This document shows, piece by piece, positions 7,596 through 16,491 of a DNA stretch of 64,000 nt (the first letter of the stretch is position 1; each line of letters begins with the position of its first letter). Below the pieces are notes generated by a model. That model was not told the origin of the DNA. It searched no databases and saw nothing but the letters and a program-made list of their open reading frames with translations. Origin of the DNA: Scleromatobacter sp038243995 (GTDB taxonomy: Bacteria > Pseudomonadota > Gammaproteobacteria > Burkholderiales > Burkholderiaceae_C); assembly GCA_038243995.1 (NCBI GenBank), contig JBBRTV010000007.1, forward strand, positions 1-64,000. The letters are read 5' to 3'. The translations under genes were made by a program, and so were the position numbers.

Positions 7596-9116
7596 TCAGG
7601 CGCCGTCCGGGCCATCGATCCGTATCCAGGTGGTCTTCAGTTCGGTGTACTTGTCGAACGCGTGCAGCGACTTGTCGCGCCCGTTGCCGCTCTGCTTGTA
7701 GCCGCCGAACGGCACGGTGATGTCGTCCTCGTCGTACGAGTTCACGTGCACGGTGCCGGCGCGCAGGCCGCGTGCGACGCGATGGGCACGGTTGATGTTG
7801 TCGCTCCAGACGCTGGCCTGCAGGCCGTAGGGCGAGTCGTTGGCGAGGGCGATCGCTTCCTTCTCGTCCTTGAAGCGGATGACGGACATCACGGGTCCGA
7901 AGATTTCCTCGCGGGCGATCTTCATCGCGTTGGTGACGTTGTCGAACACGGTCGGCTCGACGTAGTAGCCGCCCGTCTCGCCGCGCACCTGCCTGCCACC
8001 GCTGACGACGCGCGCACCTTCGGCATGGCCGGCTTCGATGTAGCCCAGCACCGTGCGCAGCTGCGTATCGTCGACGAGCGCGCCCATCTCCGTCTTCGCG
8101 TCGAGCGGATCGGCCGGCGTGTACTTCGGCGCCTCCGCCGCGAGCACCTTGACGAATTCGTCGGCGATGCTGTCGTGCACGAGCACGCGCGAGGGCGCGT
8201 TGCAGGACTCGCCCTGGTTGAAGAACATGCCGCCGGCGACCGTCCTGGCGGCGCGGGCGACGTCCGCGTAGTCCTCGAACACGACGAACGCCGACTTGCC
8301 GCCGAGCTCGTTGTAGACGCGCTTGAGGTTCGACTTGCCGGCGTATTCGTACATGCGGCGGCCGACGCGGGTCGAGCCGGTGAAGCCGATCGCGTCGACT
8401 TCCATGTGCAGCGCCAGCGCTTCGCCCGCCTCGTGGCCGTAGCCGGGGACGACGTTGAAGACGCCCGTCGGCAGGCCGGCCTCGATGGCCAGCTCCGCCA
8501 GGCGCAGTGCGGTCAGCGGGCTCTTCTCGCTCGGCTTGAGCACGACGCTGTTGCCCGCGGCGAGGGCGGGCCCCAGCTTCCACGCGGCCATGATCATCGG
8601 GTAGTTCCACGGCACGATGACGCCGATCACGCCCATGGGCTCGCGCGTCACGAGCGCGAGCGCGTTCGATGCGGTCGGCGCGATCTCGTCGTAGATCTTG
8701 TCGACCGCCTCGGCATACCAGGCGATGCAGCGTGCGCAGGCGGGCACGTCGACCGCGAGCGAATACTGGATCGGCTTGCCCATGTCGAGCGTCTCCAGCA
8801 GCGCGAGTTCGTCCTTCGCCGCCATGATCTTCTCGGAGAAGCGCTGCAGGATCTTCTTGCGCTGCGCCGGGGCCTTGCCGGCCCAGCGGCCGTCCTCGAA
8901 TGCCGCGCGCGCCGAGCGCACCGCGGCATCGATGTCGGCAGCGGCGCCGCGGGCAATCGGGCCGAGCAGGCGGTTGTCGATCGGGGAATGCTTGGCGAAG
9001 GTCTCGCCGGTCTGCGTGGGGCGACGTTCGCCGTCGATCAGCATGCGGCCGTCGGGACGCAGCAGGGTGGCACGCTCGGCCCAGCTCGGCGCGGCAATGT
9101 CGTGGGGGGTGGTCAT
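7596..9116 (-). CDS. puuC: gamma-glutamyl-gamma-aminobutyraldehyde dehydrogenase (PuuC-type ALDH)
   Basis: A 506-residue NAD(P)-dependent aldehyde dehydrogenase. The start at 9116 has GAAGGA 7 bp upstream; longer in-frame readings are unsupported. Catalytic residues are visible: Asn171 in PWNYP, Glu270 in NELGGKS and nucleophile Cys305 in NQGESCNAP, with the cofactor motif FTGST. In the Puu pathway PuuC oxidises the aldehyde formed from gamma-glutamylputrescine by PuuB. The co-directional genes for PuuA, PuuB, PuuD and polyamine uptake support that substrate over a general aldehyde. The unusual Asn in NELGGKS (more often LELGGKS) does not affect the catalytic Glu. Confidence 0.85.
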   Translation of the reverse strand: MTTPHDIAAPSWAERATLLRPDGRMLIDGERRPTQTGETFAKHSPIDNRLLGPIARGAAADIDAAVRSARAAFEDGRWAGKAPAQRKKILQRFSEKIMAAKDELALLETLDMGKPIQYSLAVDVPACARCIAWYAEAVDKIYDEIAPTASNALALVTREPMGVIGVIVPWNYPMIMAAWKLGPALAAGNSVVLKPSEKSPLTALRLAELAIEAGLPTGVFNVVPGYGHEAGEALALHMEVDAIGFTGSTRVGRRMYEYAGKSNLKRVYNELGGKSAFVVFEDYADVARAARTVAGGMFFNQGESCNAPSRVLVHDSIADEFVKVLAAEAPKYTPADPLDAKTEMGALVDDTQLRTVLGYIEAGHAEGARVVSGGRQVRGETGGYYVEPTVFDNVTNAMKIAREEIFGPVMSVIRFKDEKEAIALANDSPYGLQASVWSDNINRAHRVARGLRAGTVHVNSYDEDDITVPFGGYKQSGNGRDKSLHAFDKYTELKTTWIRIDGPDGA

Positions 9117-9141
9117 GGGTGTGTCCTTCGAATGTCGGCAG

Positions 9142-9162
9142 GGGCCGGCGCGCGGCCGGCCC
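9142..9162 (-). other. GC-rich stem-loop between porin-like and puuC genes
   Basis: GGGCCGG-N7-CCGGCCC forms a 7-bp perfect stem in the 179-bp gap between the DUF3138 gene and puuC. Read on the minus strand it has no T-run, so it is not a clear terminator. It may reduce read-through or stabilise mRNA ends. The remainder of the gap shows nothing recognisable. Confidence 0.3.
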
Positions 9163-9295
9163 TTTCGTGCGGGGATCGTCTTGCGGCCCTGCGGCCGGGG
9201 CGGGTCGGCCGGGTGGCGCGCGGCGGCAGGCACCGGCTGCGCGCGGTGGGTTGCGACAGGCAGCGCCGGCGCGGCGCGTGCCGGTCGCCTGCCGG

Positions 9296-10702
9296 TCAGA
9301 AGCCGACCACCACCGTGGCGCCGAGCAGCGAATTGTTCTTCTTGTACTGGCTCGACTTCACGTCGTAGAAGACCGCCTCGTTGGCGAGGTCGAGGCGGTA
9401 CTCGGCCTTGATCGTCGTGTTGGAGGTCAGCAGGTAGTTGAAGCCCATCGCGATCGCGGCGCGGTTCGCACCCTTGCAATCGACGGTGCCGCCGAAGCAG
9501 TTCGGCGACGCGCCGATGCCGTTGCGGTAGTCGCCCTGCGACCCCGCGCCGTCGTAGTAGCCGGTATAGCCCAGCAGGCCGCCGCCGTTGTGGCTGTTGT
9601 TGATGTAGTCGGCACGGACGACGCCTTCGAGGCGCGGCTGGAACTTGTAGGCGGCCAGGCCCGACAGGCCCCACCATTGCGCGTCGCGGGCGTTGCCGTC
9701 GGCGTCCGGCACGATGGCCGCATCCTTCTGGTGGCCGTAGCCGACCTGGCCCTGCAGCGTCAGGTCGCCGCGGATGAAGTAGGCGTCGGCCTCGATCAGG
9801 TCGAGCCAGGACGTCGGGTGCGCATTGGCGAAGACGCCGTCGTTGAAGTTGGCGACCTTGCCTTCGACGCCGGCGAGGCCCCAGCCCGAGAACTCGCCCT
9901 TCGAGTAGTCGAGTCGATAGGCGACCACCGGCGAGAGGTGTCCCTGTCCCTGCAGCGACGTGTTGAAGTTGCCGATGACGGCCTTCAGGTCGTACTTGCC
10001 GCGGATGATTTCCATGCCGGCGGCCGTGTAGGCGGTCGGCTCCGTGAAGTCGAGCAGCAGGCCACGCGTGACGAGCTTGGTCGTCGTCGCCTGGATGTAC
10101 TCGTAGCCCGACCAGTCGGGGATCTGGCCGGCGATCACGCGCGTCTGCAGGTCGCCCAGCGGAATCGAGACGGAGGCCTCATGCACGATCGAGTTGCTGC
10201 CGGGGTCGGCCACGCTGCCGGCGCCGCGGTTGGGCATCAGCGTGAGGCGCCACTTGGTGCCGCCTTCGAGTTCTTTCTGGAAGTCGAGGTTGACGGTGCC
10301 GAAGTACGAATTGTCGTAGTTGTAGCCGTCTTCCGAGACCGGGTTCAGGAACTGGAAGCCTGCGCGGTGCTGGTTGACGTTGTAGATGACCGTCGGATCC
10401 ATGTAGCCGCTGATCTTGAGGTCCTTGAAGCCGTGGGACTCCTGCGAGTCTTCGAGCGCTTCGCTCTTGACCACCAGCTTGTTGAAGTCGGCCGCCTGGT
10501 CGGGCGTCATGCCCCACTGCGCCTGCGAGCCGTCGGCGGGCGGTGCGGGCACGGCCTGCAGCTTCTTCTCTAGCTCGTCGATGCGCGCTTTCAGCGTCTT
10601 CAGTTCGTTGAGCAGGTCGGCGTTGGACTGGGCGAACGCGGGCACGGCGCCGAAGGCGAGGGCCAGTGCGACGGCGAGGGCGGTGGGGCGCAGGGTCTTC
10701 AT
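9296..10702 (-). CDS. DUF3138 family outer-membrane porin-like protein
   Basis: A 468-residue exported protein. The start at 10702 follows AGGAG with 6-bp spacing. A signal peptide (MKTLRPTALAVALALAFGAV, cut after PAFA) is followed by a coiled-coil segment LLNELKTLKARIDELEKKLQ, as in trimeric porins that have a periplasmic coiled coil. The rest is aromatic, alternating beta-strand sequence with family-typical stretches ISGYMDPTVIYNVNQHRAGF, IAGQIPDWSGYEY and YFIRGDLTLQGQVGYG, and it ends VVVGF with the terminal Phe of outer-membrane barrels. This fits DUF3138, a family of unknown function in Burkholderiales. It sits directly downstream of potFGHI and upstream of puuC, which suggests an outer-membrane channel for polyamines. 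The family call is good; the substrate is inference. Confidence 0.85.
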   Translation of the reverse strand: MKTLRPTALAVALALAFGAVPAFAQSNADLLNELKTLKARIDELEKKLQAVPAPPADGSQAQWGMTPDQAADFNKLVVKSEALEDSQESHGFKDLKISGYMDPTVIYNVNQHRAGFQFLNPVSEDGYNYDNSYFGTVNLDFQKELEGGTKWRLTLMPNRGAGSVADPGSNSIVHEASVSIPLGDLQTRVIAGQIPDWSGYEYIQATTTKLVTRGLLLDFTEPTAYTAAGMEIIRGKYDLKAVIGNFNTSLQGQGHLSPVVAYRLDYSKGEFSGWGLAGVEGKVANFNDGVFANAHPTSWLDLIEADAYFIRGDLTLQGQVGYGHQKDAAIVPDADGNARDAQWWGLSGLAAYKFQPRLEGVVRADYINNSHNGGGLLGYTGYYDGAGSQGDYRNGIGASPNCFGGTVDCKGANRAAIAMGFNYLLTSNTTIKAEYRLDLANEAVFYDVKSSQYKKNNSLLGATVVVGF

Positions 10703-10779
10703 CGTTTTCTCCTGGAATGACTTGGGTTCGAGGGTCTGTCGGGACGCCTCATGAGTCGTCACGTGGGTATTTCTGGCGA

Positions 10780-11640
10780 TCAGGAATCGTCACGTTGGGC
10801 AGCACTGATTTCCGCGGCACGGCGGCGTTCGTTGCGGGCGACCCAGATGCTCGCCAGCGCCACGCAGATCGCGACGACGACGATGATCACGGTCGCGACC
10901 GCGTTCACGCTCGGGTCGAGACCCAGGCGCGCGCGCGAGAAGATCACCAACGGCATCGTGGTCGCGCCGGGGCCGCTGAGGAAGGCCGAGACAACGACGT
11001 CGTCGAGCGAGAGGCTGAAGGTCAGCAGCCAGGCCGAGACGAGCGACTGCGTGATCATCGGCAGGGTCACGAGCGTGAACACCTGCCAGGGGCGGGCGCC
11101 CAGGTCCATCGCCGCCTCTTCGAGCTGCGGATTCAGGTCCTGCAGGCGGGCCTGCACCACGACTGCAGCGTACGACATGCCTATCATCAAGTGGCCGAGC
11201 CAGATCGTGAGCAGGCCGCGCTCCGGGAAGCCGACCGCGCGCTGGATCGCGACGAGCATCAGCAGCAGCGACAGCCCCTGGATCACCTCGGGCATCACCA
11301 GCGGTGCGTTGACCATGCCGGAGAAGAACGTGCGGCCGCGGAAGCGCTTGTACTTGACGAGCGAGAAGGCCGCCATGGTGCCGAGGATGACCGACCCGGT
11401 GGCAGACAGCACGGCGATCTTCATCGACAGCCACAAGCCGTTGATGATCTCGCTATCGTCCGCGAGCTTGCGGTACCACTCGAGCGAGAAGCCGCCCCAC
11501 TGCGAGGGCAGGCGCGAGTGGTTGAACGAGAAGATGACGAGCGTCAGCATCGGCAGGTAGAGGAACAGGAATCCCCCCACCAGCCAGGCGCGGCCGAAAC
11601 CGCGGGCGAAGCCCGTCCCGAAGATGGCGCGATTCTTCAT
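10780..11640 (-). CDS. potI: putrescine/polyamine ABC transporter permease PotI
   Basis: A 286-residue inner-membrane permease with six predicted membrane spans and the EAA loop that docks on the ATPase (EEAAMDLGARPWQVFTLVTL). The N-terminal half WLVGGFLFLYLPMLTLVIFSF and the periplasmic SRLPSQWGGFSLEWYRKL are typical of PotI/PotC. The start ATG overlaps the stop of potH (ATGA at 11637-11640), so the two are translationally coupled. With PotH it forms the transmembrane channel of the importer fed by PotF and driven by PotG. Confidence 0.92.
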   Translation of the reverse strand: MKNRAIFGTGFARGFGRAWLVGGFLFLYLPMLTLVIFSFNHSRLPSQWGGFSLEWYRKLADDSEIINGLWLSMKIAVLSATGSVILGTMAAFSLVKYKRFRGRTFFSGMVNAPLVMPEVIQGLSLLLMLVAIQRAVGFPERGLLTIWLGHLMIGMSYAAVVVQARLQDLNPQLEEAAMDLGARPWQVFTLVTLPMITQSLVSAWLLTFSLSLDDVVVSAFLSGPGATTMPLVIFSRARLGLDPSVNAVATVIIVVVAICVALASIWVARNERRRAAEISAAQRDDS

Positions 11641-12575
11641 TTGCGTTTCTCCTGGGCCTCGGCCTGGTACTTGTTGAAGATCGCCAGCGGCACGACGATG
11701 AGCAGCACGAGGATGACCGCCACCGCGGAGGCCATCGGCGGATCGTTGTTGCTGAAGTTCTCGTCCCAGATCACGCGGCCTATCATCAGCGTCTGCGGGC
11801 CGCCCAGCAGTTCGGGGGTCACGTACTCGCCGACGCAGGGGATGAAGACCAGCATGGAGCCGGCGATGATCCCGGCCATCGACAGCGGCACCGTGATGCG
11901 CCAGAAGGCGACCCAGGGTGTCGCGCCGAGGTCGGACGCGGCTTCGAGCAGGCGCAGGTCCATCTTCGAGAGGTTCGCGTACAGCGGCAGGATCATGAAG
12001 GGCAGGTAGGTGTAGGTCATGCCGACGATCAGCGAGAACGTCGTGTGCATGAGCTGGCCCTGCGTCTCGATCACGCCGAGCGCGAGCAGCAGGCGGTCGA
12101 CGTGCAGCCAGATCAGCAGGTTCGCCGCCCAGCCACCCTCGTCGAGCAGGCCTTTCCAGGCATACACGCGCAGCAGGAACGAGGTCCAGAACGGCAGCAT
12201 CACCAGCATCAGCAGCGTGGGCTGCAGCGAGGCCTTGGCGCGCGCCATGAAGTAGGCGAACGGATAGCCGATGAACAGGCAGGCCAGCGTCGTCACGAAC
12301 GCGTACTTGATGCTGGCCAGGTAGGCGAGGAAGTAGAGCCGGTCTGTTGCGATGAAGACGAAGTTGGCGTACTTGACCGAGAGCTTGACGGCGCCGTCGG
12401 CGATGCTCGTCACGTCCTGCACGGTGATCGCCCCCATCTCGGAAACCGAGTACTTGGCGACGATCAGGAACGGGGCGAGGAAGAACAGCAGGAGCCAGAC
12501 GTAGGGCACGCCGATGACGGCGGTGCGACCGCGCAAGCGGGCGAAATTCCAGCGCGATTTGATGGAAGCGTCCAT
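11637..12575 (-). CDS. potH: putrescine/polyamine ABC transporter permease PotH
   Basis: A 312-residue permease. The start at 12575 gives an N-terminus MDASIKSRWNFARLRGRT before the first membrane span (VPYVWLLLFFLAPFLIVAKY), which matches PotH. A large periplasmic loop after the first span and the EAA motif (LEAASDLGATPWVAFWRITV) are present, with about six spans in all. It follows the ATPase gene after 20 bp and overlaps potI by four bases. It is the heteromeric partner of PotI. Confidence 0.92.
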   Translation of the reverse strand: MDASIKSRWNFARLRGRTAVIGVPYVWLLLFFLAPFLIVAKYSVSEMGAITVQDVTSIADGAVKLSVKYANFVFIATDRLYFLAYLASIKYAFVTTLACLFIGYPFAYFMARAKASLQPTLLMLVMLPFWTSFLLRVYAWKGLLDEGGWAANLLIWLHVDRLLLALGVIETQGQLMHTTFSLIVGMTYTYLPFMILPLYANLSKMDLRLLEAASDLGATPWVAFWRITVPLSMAGIIAGSMLVFIPCVGEYVTPELLGGPQTLMIGRVIWDENFSNNDPPMASAVAVILVLLIVVPLAIFNKYQAEAQEKRK

Positions 12576-12595
12576 GGGGCTGATCTCGCTTCGCG

Positions 12596-13696
12596 TTATT
12601 GCGTCAGGACGACGTGGGCCTGGGGCGACCAGTGCGCCCAGACCAGGTCGCCCCACGTGAAGGCGTCCTCGCGCTGGCGCGCCGTGTTGGCCATGCTGAC
12701 GGCCATCAACTGGCCGCTCGCGAGCTTGACGCGGTAGACGGTGGACGCGCCGAAATACGACATCTCTTCGATCGTGCCGGCGACGCAATTGAACTCGTCG
12801 ACGGGCTTCTCGCGCTGCAGCAGGATCTTCTCGGGCCGCAGCGCCACGGTGACCGGCATGTTCAGCGTGCCGGTGATGCCGTGGCCGACGTAGTGCCGGC
12901 AATCCGCGCAGTCGATCACGACGTGGTCGGGCTCGTCGATGCTCACCGTGCCCTCCATCAGGTTCACGTTGCCGATGAAGTCGGCCACGAAGCGGGTCGC
13001 GGGGGTCTCGTAGATCTCGCCCGGAGAGCCGACCTGCAGGAAACGGCCTTCGCTCATCACCGCGATGCGCGACGCCATCGTCATCGCCTCTTCCTGGTCG
13101 TGCGTGACCATCACGCAGGTCACGCCGACCTGCTCGATGATGTTGACCAGCTCGATCTGCGTCTCTTCACGCAGCTTCTTGTCGAGCGCGCCCAGCGGCT
13201 CGTCGAGCAGCAGCATCTGCGGCTGCTTTGCCAGGCTGCGGGCGAGCGCGACGCGCTGCTGCTGGCCGCCCGAAAGCTGGTGCGGCTTGCGCTTGGCGAA
13301 CTTGCCGAGCTGGACGAGCTTGAGCATCGCCTCGACGCGTTCGGCGACCTTGTCCCTGGTCCAGTTGTCGCGCCGCAATCCGAACGCGATGTTGTCCCAC
13401 ACCGTGAGGTGCGGAAACAGCGCGTAGGACTGGAACATCATGTTCAGCGGCCGCTCGTACGGCGGCAGGCCGGCGAGATCCTGGCCGTTGAGGATGATGC
13501 GGCCGGAAGTGGGCGTCTCGAAGCCCGCGAGCATGCGCAGCAAGGTCGTCTTGCCGCACCCCGACGAGCCGAGGAGGGCGAAGATCTCGCCCTTGGCGAT
13601 GTCGAGGCTGACGTGGTTGACGGCCTTGTAGCCGCCGAAGTCCTTCACCACGTCCTCGATCTGCAGGAACTTCGCGTTGTCGACGTTGATGCTCAT
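12596..13696 (-). CDS. potG: polyamine ABC transporter ATP-binding protein PotG/PotA
   Basis: A 366-residue nucleotide-binding subunit. Walker A is GSSGCGKTT, the Q-loop is MMFQSYALFPHLTV, the ABC signature is QLSGGQQQRVALARSL, Walker B is MLLLDEPLGALD and the H-loop is VMVTHDQEEAMT. A C-terminal TOBE-type regulatory region follows (VALRPEKI near residue 280). The start at 13696 is the usual family N-terminus; an in-frame ATG ten codons upstream lacks a better ribosome site. It lies between the binding protein and the permeases, as in E. coli potFGHI. Confidence 0.92.
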   Translation of the reverse strand: MSINVDNAKFLQIEDVVKDFGGYKAVNHVSLDIAKGEIFALLGSSGCGKTTLLRMLAGFETPTSGRIILNGQDLAGLPPYERPLNMMFQSYALFPHLTVWDNIAFGLRRDNWTRDKVAERVEAMLKLVQLGKFAKRKPHQLSGGQQQRVALARSLAKQPQMLLLDEPLGALDKKLREETQIELVNIIEQVGVTCVMVTHDQEEAMTMASRIAVMSEGRFLQVGSPGEIYETPATRFVADFIGNVNLMEGTVSIDEPDHVVIDCADCRHYVGHGITGTLNMPVTVALRPEKILLQREKPVDEFNCVAGTIEEMSYFGASTVYRVKLASGQLMAVSMANTARQREDAFTWGDLVWAHWSPQAHVVLTQ

Positions 13697-13788
13697 GGGT
13701 CTTGCCGCCTCCTCAGGCGTTCTCATTCTGGTCACGTTGTCGATGCGCGCCGCACCGCGCGCAAGCGTGCGGGCGCGGGGGCTGCCGG

Positions 13789-14904
13789 TCAGATGCCGGT
13801 CTTGAAGGACGTGTACGAGCGGTTCTGCAGGCGGCGGATCTCGTTGTTCAGCGCGTCGGCCGTGCCGGCCATCTTGCCGAGTTCTTCCGCGGACAGGAAC
13901 ACCGTCGGATTGTTGGCGACCTCGGGCAGGATGAACTTCTTCGATTCCTTGTTCGGATTCGCGTAGAAGACCTTGTTCGTCAGGCCGGCGTCGACTTCGG
14001 GCTTGAGGATGTAGTTGATCCACTTGAGCGCGTTCTGCGGATGCGGCGCGTCCTTCGGGATCGCCATGACGTCGAAGAACAGCAGGCCGCCGTTCTTGGG
14101 CAGCAGCGCCTCGATGTTCTGCCCCGTCTTGTTCTCGATCGCGCGCTGGCGGGCGATGTTGATGTCGCCCGACCAGCCCAGCGCCACGCACACCGAGCCG
14201 TTGGCCATGTCGTTGATGTAGCCTGACGAGCTGAACAGCGTCACGTACGGACGCACCGACTTGAGCATCGTCAGCGCGGCGTTGTAGTCGGCCGCATTGG
14301 TCGTCACGCGCGGCTTGCCCTGGTAGTGCAGCGCGGCCGGGATCACTTCGTCGCCGGAGTCGAGGAAGGAGACGCCGCACGACTTCAGCTTGGACATGTA
14401 CTCGGGCTTGAAGACCAGGTCCCAGACGTTGTCCGGCAGCGGTCCGCCGATGGCGGCCTTGACCTTTTCGACGTTGATGCCCACGGTCGTGAAGCCCCAC
14501 AGCCAGTCGACGACGTGTTCGTTGCCCGGATCGATCTTGGCGAGCTGGGCGGCGATCGCCGGGTCGACGTTCTTCAGGTTGGGGATCTTGGACTTGTCGA
14601 GCTTGGCGAGCAGGTCGCCCTGGATCTGCATGCGCGCCCAGTTCGACGACGGCACGACGATGTCGTAGCCGGTCTTGCCTGCGACGAGCTTGGCATGCAG
14701 GATCTCGTTGCTGTCGAAGTTGTCGTAGCGGACCTTGATGCCCGTTTCCTTCTCGAAGTTCTTGATCGTGTCGTCGGCGATGTAGTCCGACCAGTTGTAG
14801 ATGTTGAGGACTTTCTCCTCCTCCTGCGCGCGGACGGTGCCGGCGACGAGGGTCAGGGCGAAGGCACTCGCGAGGACAAGCAGCTGATGGAACGGGGACT
14901 TCAT
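13789..14904 (-). CDS. potF: periplasmic putrescine-binding protein PotF/SpuD-like
   Basis: A 371-residue solute-binding protein. GGAGGT 6 bp before the ATG at 14904 fixes the start. A signal peptide ends at VRA-QEEE (about residue 26). The mature part begins KVLNIYNWSDYIADDTI, the hallmark of spermidine/putrescine-binding proteins, and contains NEILHAKLVAGKTGYDIVVP and CVALGWSGDINIARQRA, which line the polyamine pocket. Putrescine specificity is suggested by the Puu enzymes beside it; spermidine cannot be ruled out. It is placed first in the transporter block, which often gives higher expression of the binding protein. Confidence 0.92.
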   Translation of the reverse strand: MKSPFHQLLVLASAFALTLVAGTVRAQEEEKVLNIYNWSDYIADDTIKNFEKETGIKVRYDNFDSNEILHAKLVAGKTGYDIVVPSSNWARMQIQGDLLAKLDKSKIPNLKNVDPAIAAQLAKIDPGNEHVVDWLWGFTTVGINVEKVKAAIGGPLPDNVWDLVFKPEYMSKLKSCGVSFLDSGDEVIPAALHYQGKPRVTTNAADYNAALTMLKSVRPYVTLFSSSGYINDMANGSVCVALGWSGDINIARQRAIENKTGQNIEALLPKNGGLLFFDVMAIPKDAPHPQNALKWINYILKPEVDAGLTNKVFYANPNKESKKFILPEVANNPTVFLSAEELGKMAGTADALNNEIRRLQNRSYTSFKTGI

Positions 14905-15011
14905 CGAACGACCTCCAGACATGAAAGATGGTATGAACATCGAAACGTGCAATGTGACAGATGGCGGGGTACGAGTCTCGCGGCTTCGCTGCCTGGCTCC
15001 CCGTGCCGGCC

Positions 15012-16415
15012 TCACAGCCAGCCGCGTGCCTTGACGTCGGACAGCGTGAGGTCGAGGCACTTGCGTACGAGGCCGACGAGTTCGTCGATCTGCGCACGCG
15101 TGATCACCAGCGGGGGCGCGATGATCATGCGATCGCCGACGGCTCGCATGACGAGGCCGTTGGCGAAGCAGTGACCACGGCAGATCATGCCCACCTCGAG
15201 GTCGCCGGAAAACAGGGTGCCGCTCGCCTTGTCCTTCACCATCTGCACTGCGCCCATCAGACCGCAGGTCTGGGTTTCTCCCACGAGCGGATGGTCGCGC
15301 AACTCGGTGAAACGGCTTGCAAGATACGGGCCGACATCATCGCGCACGTGCTCGACGAGCTTGAGTTCCTTGATCAGCTTGATGTTGGCCACGGCGACGG
15401 CGCAGGCCACCGGATGGCCCGAGTACGTGTAGCCGTGGTTGAAGTCGCCGCCCTTGTCGATCAGCACGTCCGCGATGCGATCGCCCACCATCACGCCGCC
15501 GAGCGGGATGTAGCCAGAGGTCACGCCCTTGGCGAAGGTCATCAGGTCGGGCTTCACGCCGAATGTCTCGCAACCGAACCAGTTGCCCGTGCGGCCGAAG
15601 CCGCAGATGACTTCGTCGCTGACCAGCAGGATGTCGTACTTCGTGCAGATGCGCTCGATCTCGGGCCAGTACGTCGCCGGCGGCACGATGACGCCGCCGG
15701 CGCCCTGCACCGGCTCGCCGATGAAGGCGGCGACCTTGTCGGCGCCGAGTTCGAGGATCTTCGCTTCCAGCGTGCGGGCTGCGGCGAGGCCGAATTCATC
15801 GGGCGTCATGGCGCGCCCCAACTCGTACCAGAACGGCTGCTCGACGTGCACGATGTTGGGGATCGGCAGCCCCCCTTGTGCGTGCATGCCGGCCATGCCG
15901 CCCAGCGAGGCGCCGGCCATCGTCGAGCCGTGATAGCCGTTGTTGCGGCCGATGATGACCTGGCGCGACGGCTGTCCCATCAGATCCCAGTAGCGCCGCA
16001 CCATGCGCACGATGGTGTCGTTGCCCTCGGAGCCGGAGCCCGCGAAGAAGACGTGGTTGAAGTGCGGCGGCGAGATCTCGCAGAGCAACTCCGCGAGTTC
16101 GATCGCCGGGGGCGTCGCGGTGTTGAAGAACGCGTTGTAGAACGGCAGCTGTTTCAGCTGGTGCGTCGCGGCGTCGATCAGCGACTGCTGGCCGTAGCCG
16201 ACGTTCACGCACCACAGGCCCGACATCGCGTCGAGGATCTTGTTGCCGTCGGTGTCCCAGATGTAGATGCCTTCGGCGCGCGTGATGACGCGCGCTCCCT
16301 TGGTGGCCAGCGACTTGTGGTCGGTGAACGGATGCAGGAAATGCCGGGAGTCGGCTTCCTGCCAGTCCCGGGTGGTACGGGCGGTCGTCGTGGAGGTGTT
16401 CATGATGACGGGCAT
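15012..16415 (-). CDS. spuC: putrescine-pyruvate aminotransferase SpuC (class III)
   Basis: A 467-residue PLP-dependent class III aminotransferase. It follows the SpuC pattern closely: GIYIWDTDGNKILDAMSGLW, FFAGSGSEGNDTIVRMVRRY, VIIGRNNGYHGSTMAGASLG, DEVICGFGRTGNWFG, and the PLP lysine in MTFAKGVTSGYIPLGG. SpuC moves the amino group of putrescine to pyruvate and gives 4-aminobutyraldehyde, a route parallel to the gamma-glutamyl pathway. The start could be 16415 or the ATG four codons inside at 16403; neither has a strong ribosome site. It lies between potF and puuA. Confidence 0.9.
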   Translation of the reverse strand: MPVIMNTSTTTARTTRDWQEADSRHFLHPFTDHKSLATKGARVITRAEGIYIWDTDGNKILDAMSGLWCVNVGYGQQSLIDAATHQLKQLPFYNAFFNTATPPAIELAELLCEISPPHFNHVFFAGSGSEGNDTIVRMVRRYWDLMGQPSRQVIIGRNNGYHGSTMAGASLGGMAGMHAQGGLPIPNIVHVEQPFWYELGRAMTPDEFGLAAARTLEAKILELGADKVAAFIGEPVQGAGGVIVPPATYWPEIERICTKYDILLVSDEVICGFGRTGNWFGCETFGVKPDLMTFAKGVTSGYIPLGGVMVGDRIADVLIDKGGDFNHGYTYSGHPVACAVAVANIKLIKELKLVEHVRDDVGPYLASRFTELRDHPLVGETQTCGLMGAVQMVKDKASGTLFSGDLEVGMICRGHCFANGLVMRAVGDRMIIAPPLVITRAQIDELVGLVRKCLDLTLSDVKARGWL

Positions 16416-16491
16416 ATTCGGGTTCGATGAGGGGTCACGCGGCGCGCGCCGCTGTCTCGCGGGCGCGCATGTCGGATTCGTTCACAGCTTC

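Noticed and set aside
5853..9368. A very long plus-strand open frame (over 1100 codons) antisense to the S33 peptidase, GS-like and puuC genes
   Set aside because: Its translation is rich in Arg, Ala, Gly, Val and His with no domain, and the minus-strand genes beneath it have complete catalytic motifs. It is an effect of high G+C at third codon positions.
12596..15097. A single fused ABC ATPase and binding-protein gene read through one long minus-strand frame
   Set aside because: PotF is encoded in another frame with its own GGAGGT and signal peptide; the upstream part of the long frame is out-of-frame sequence of potF.
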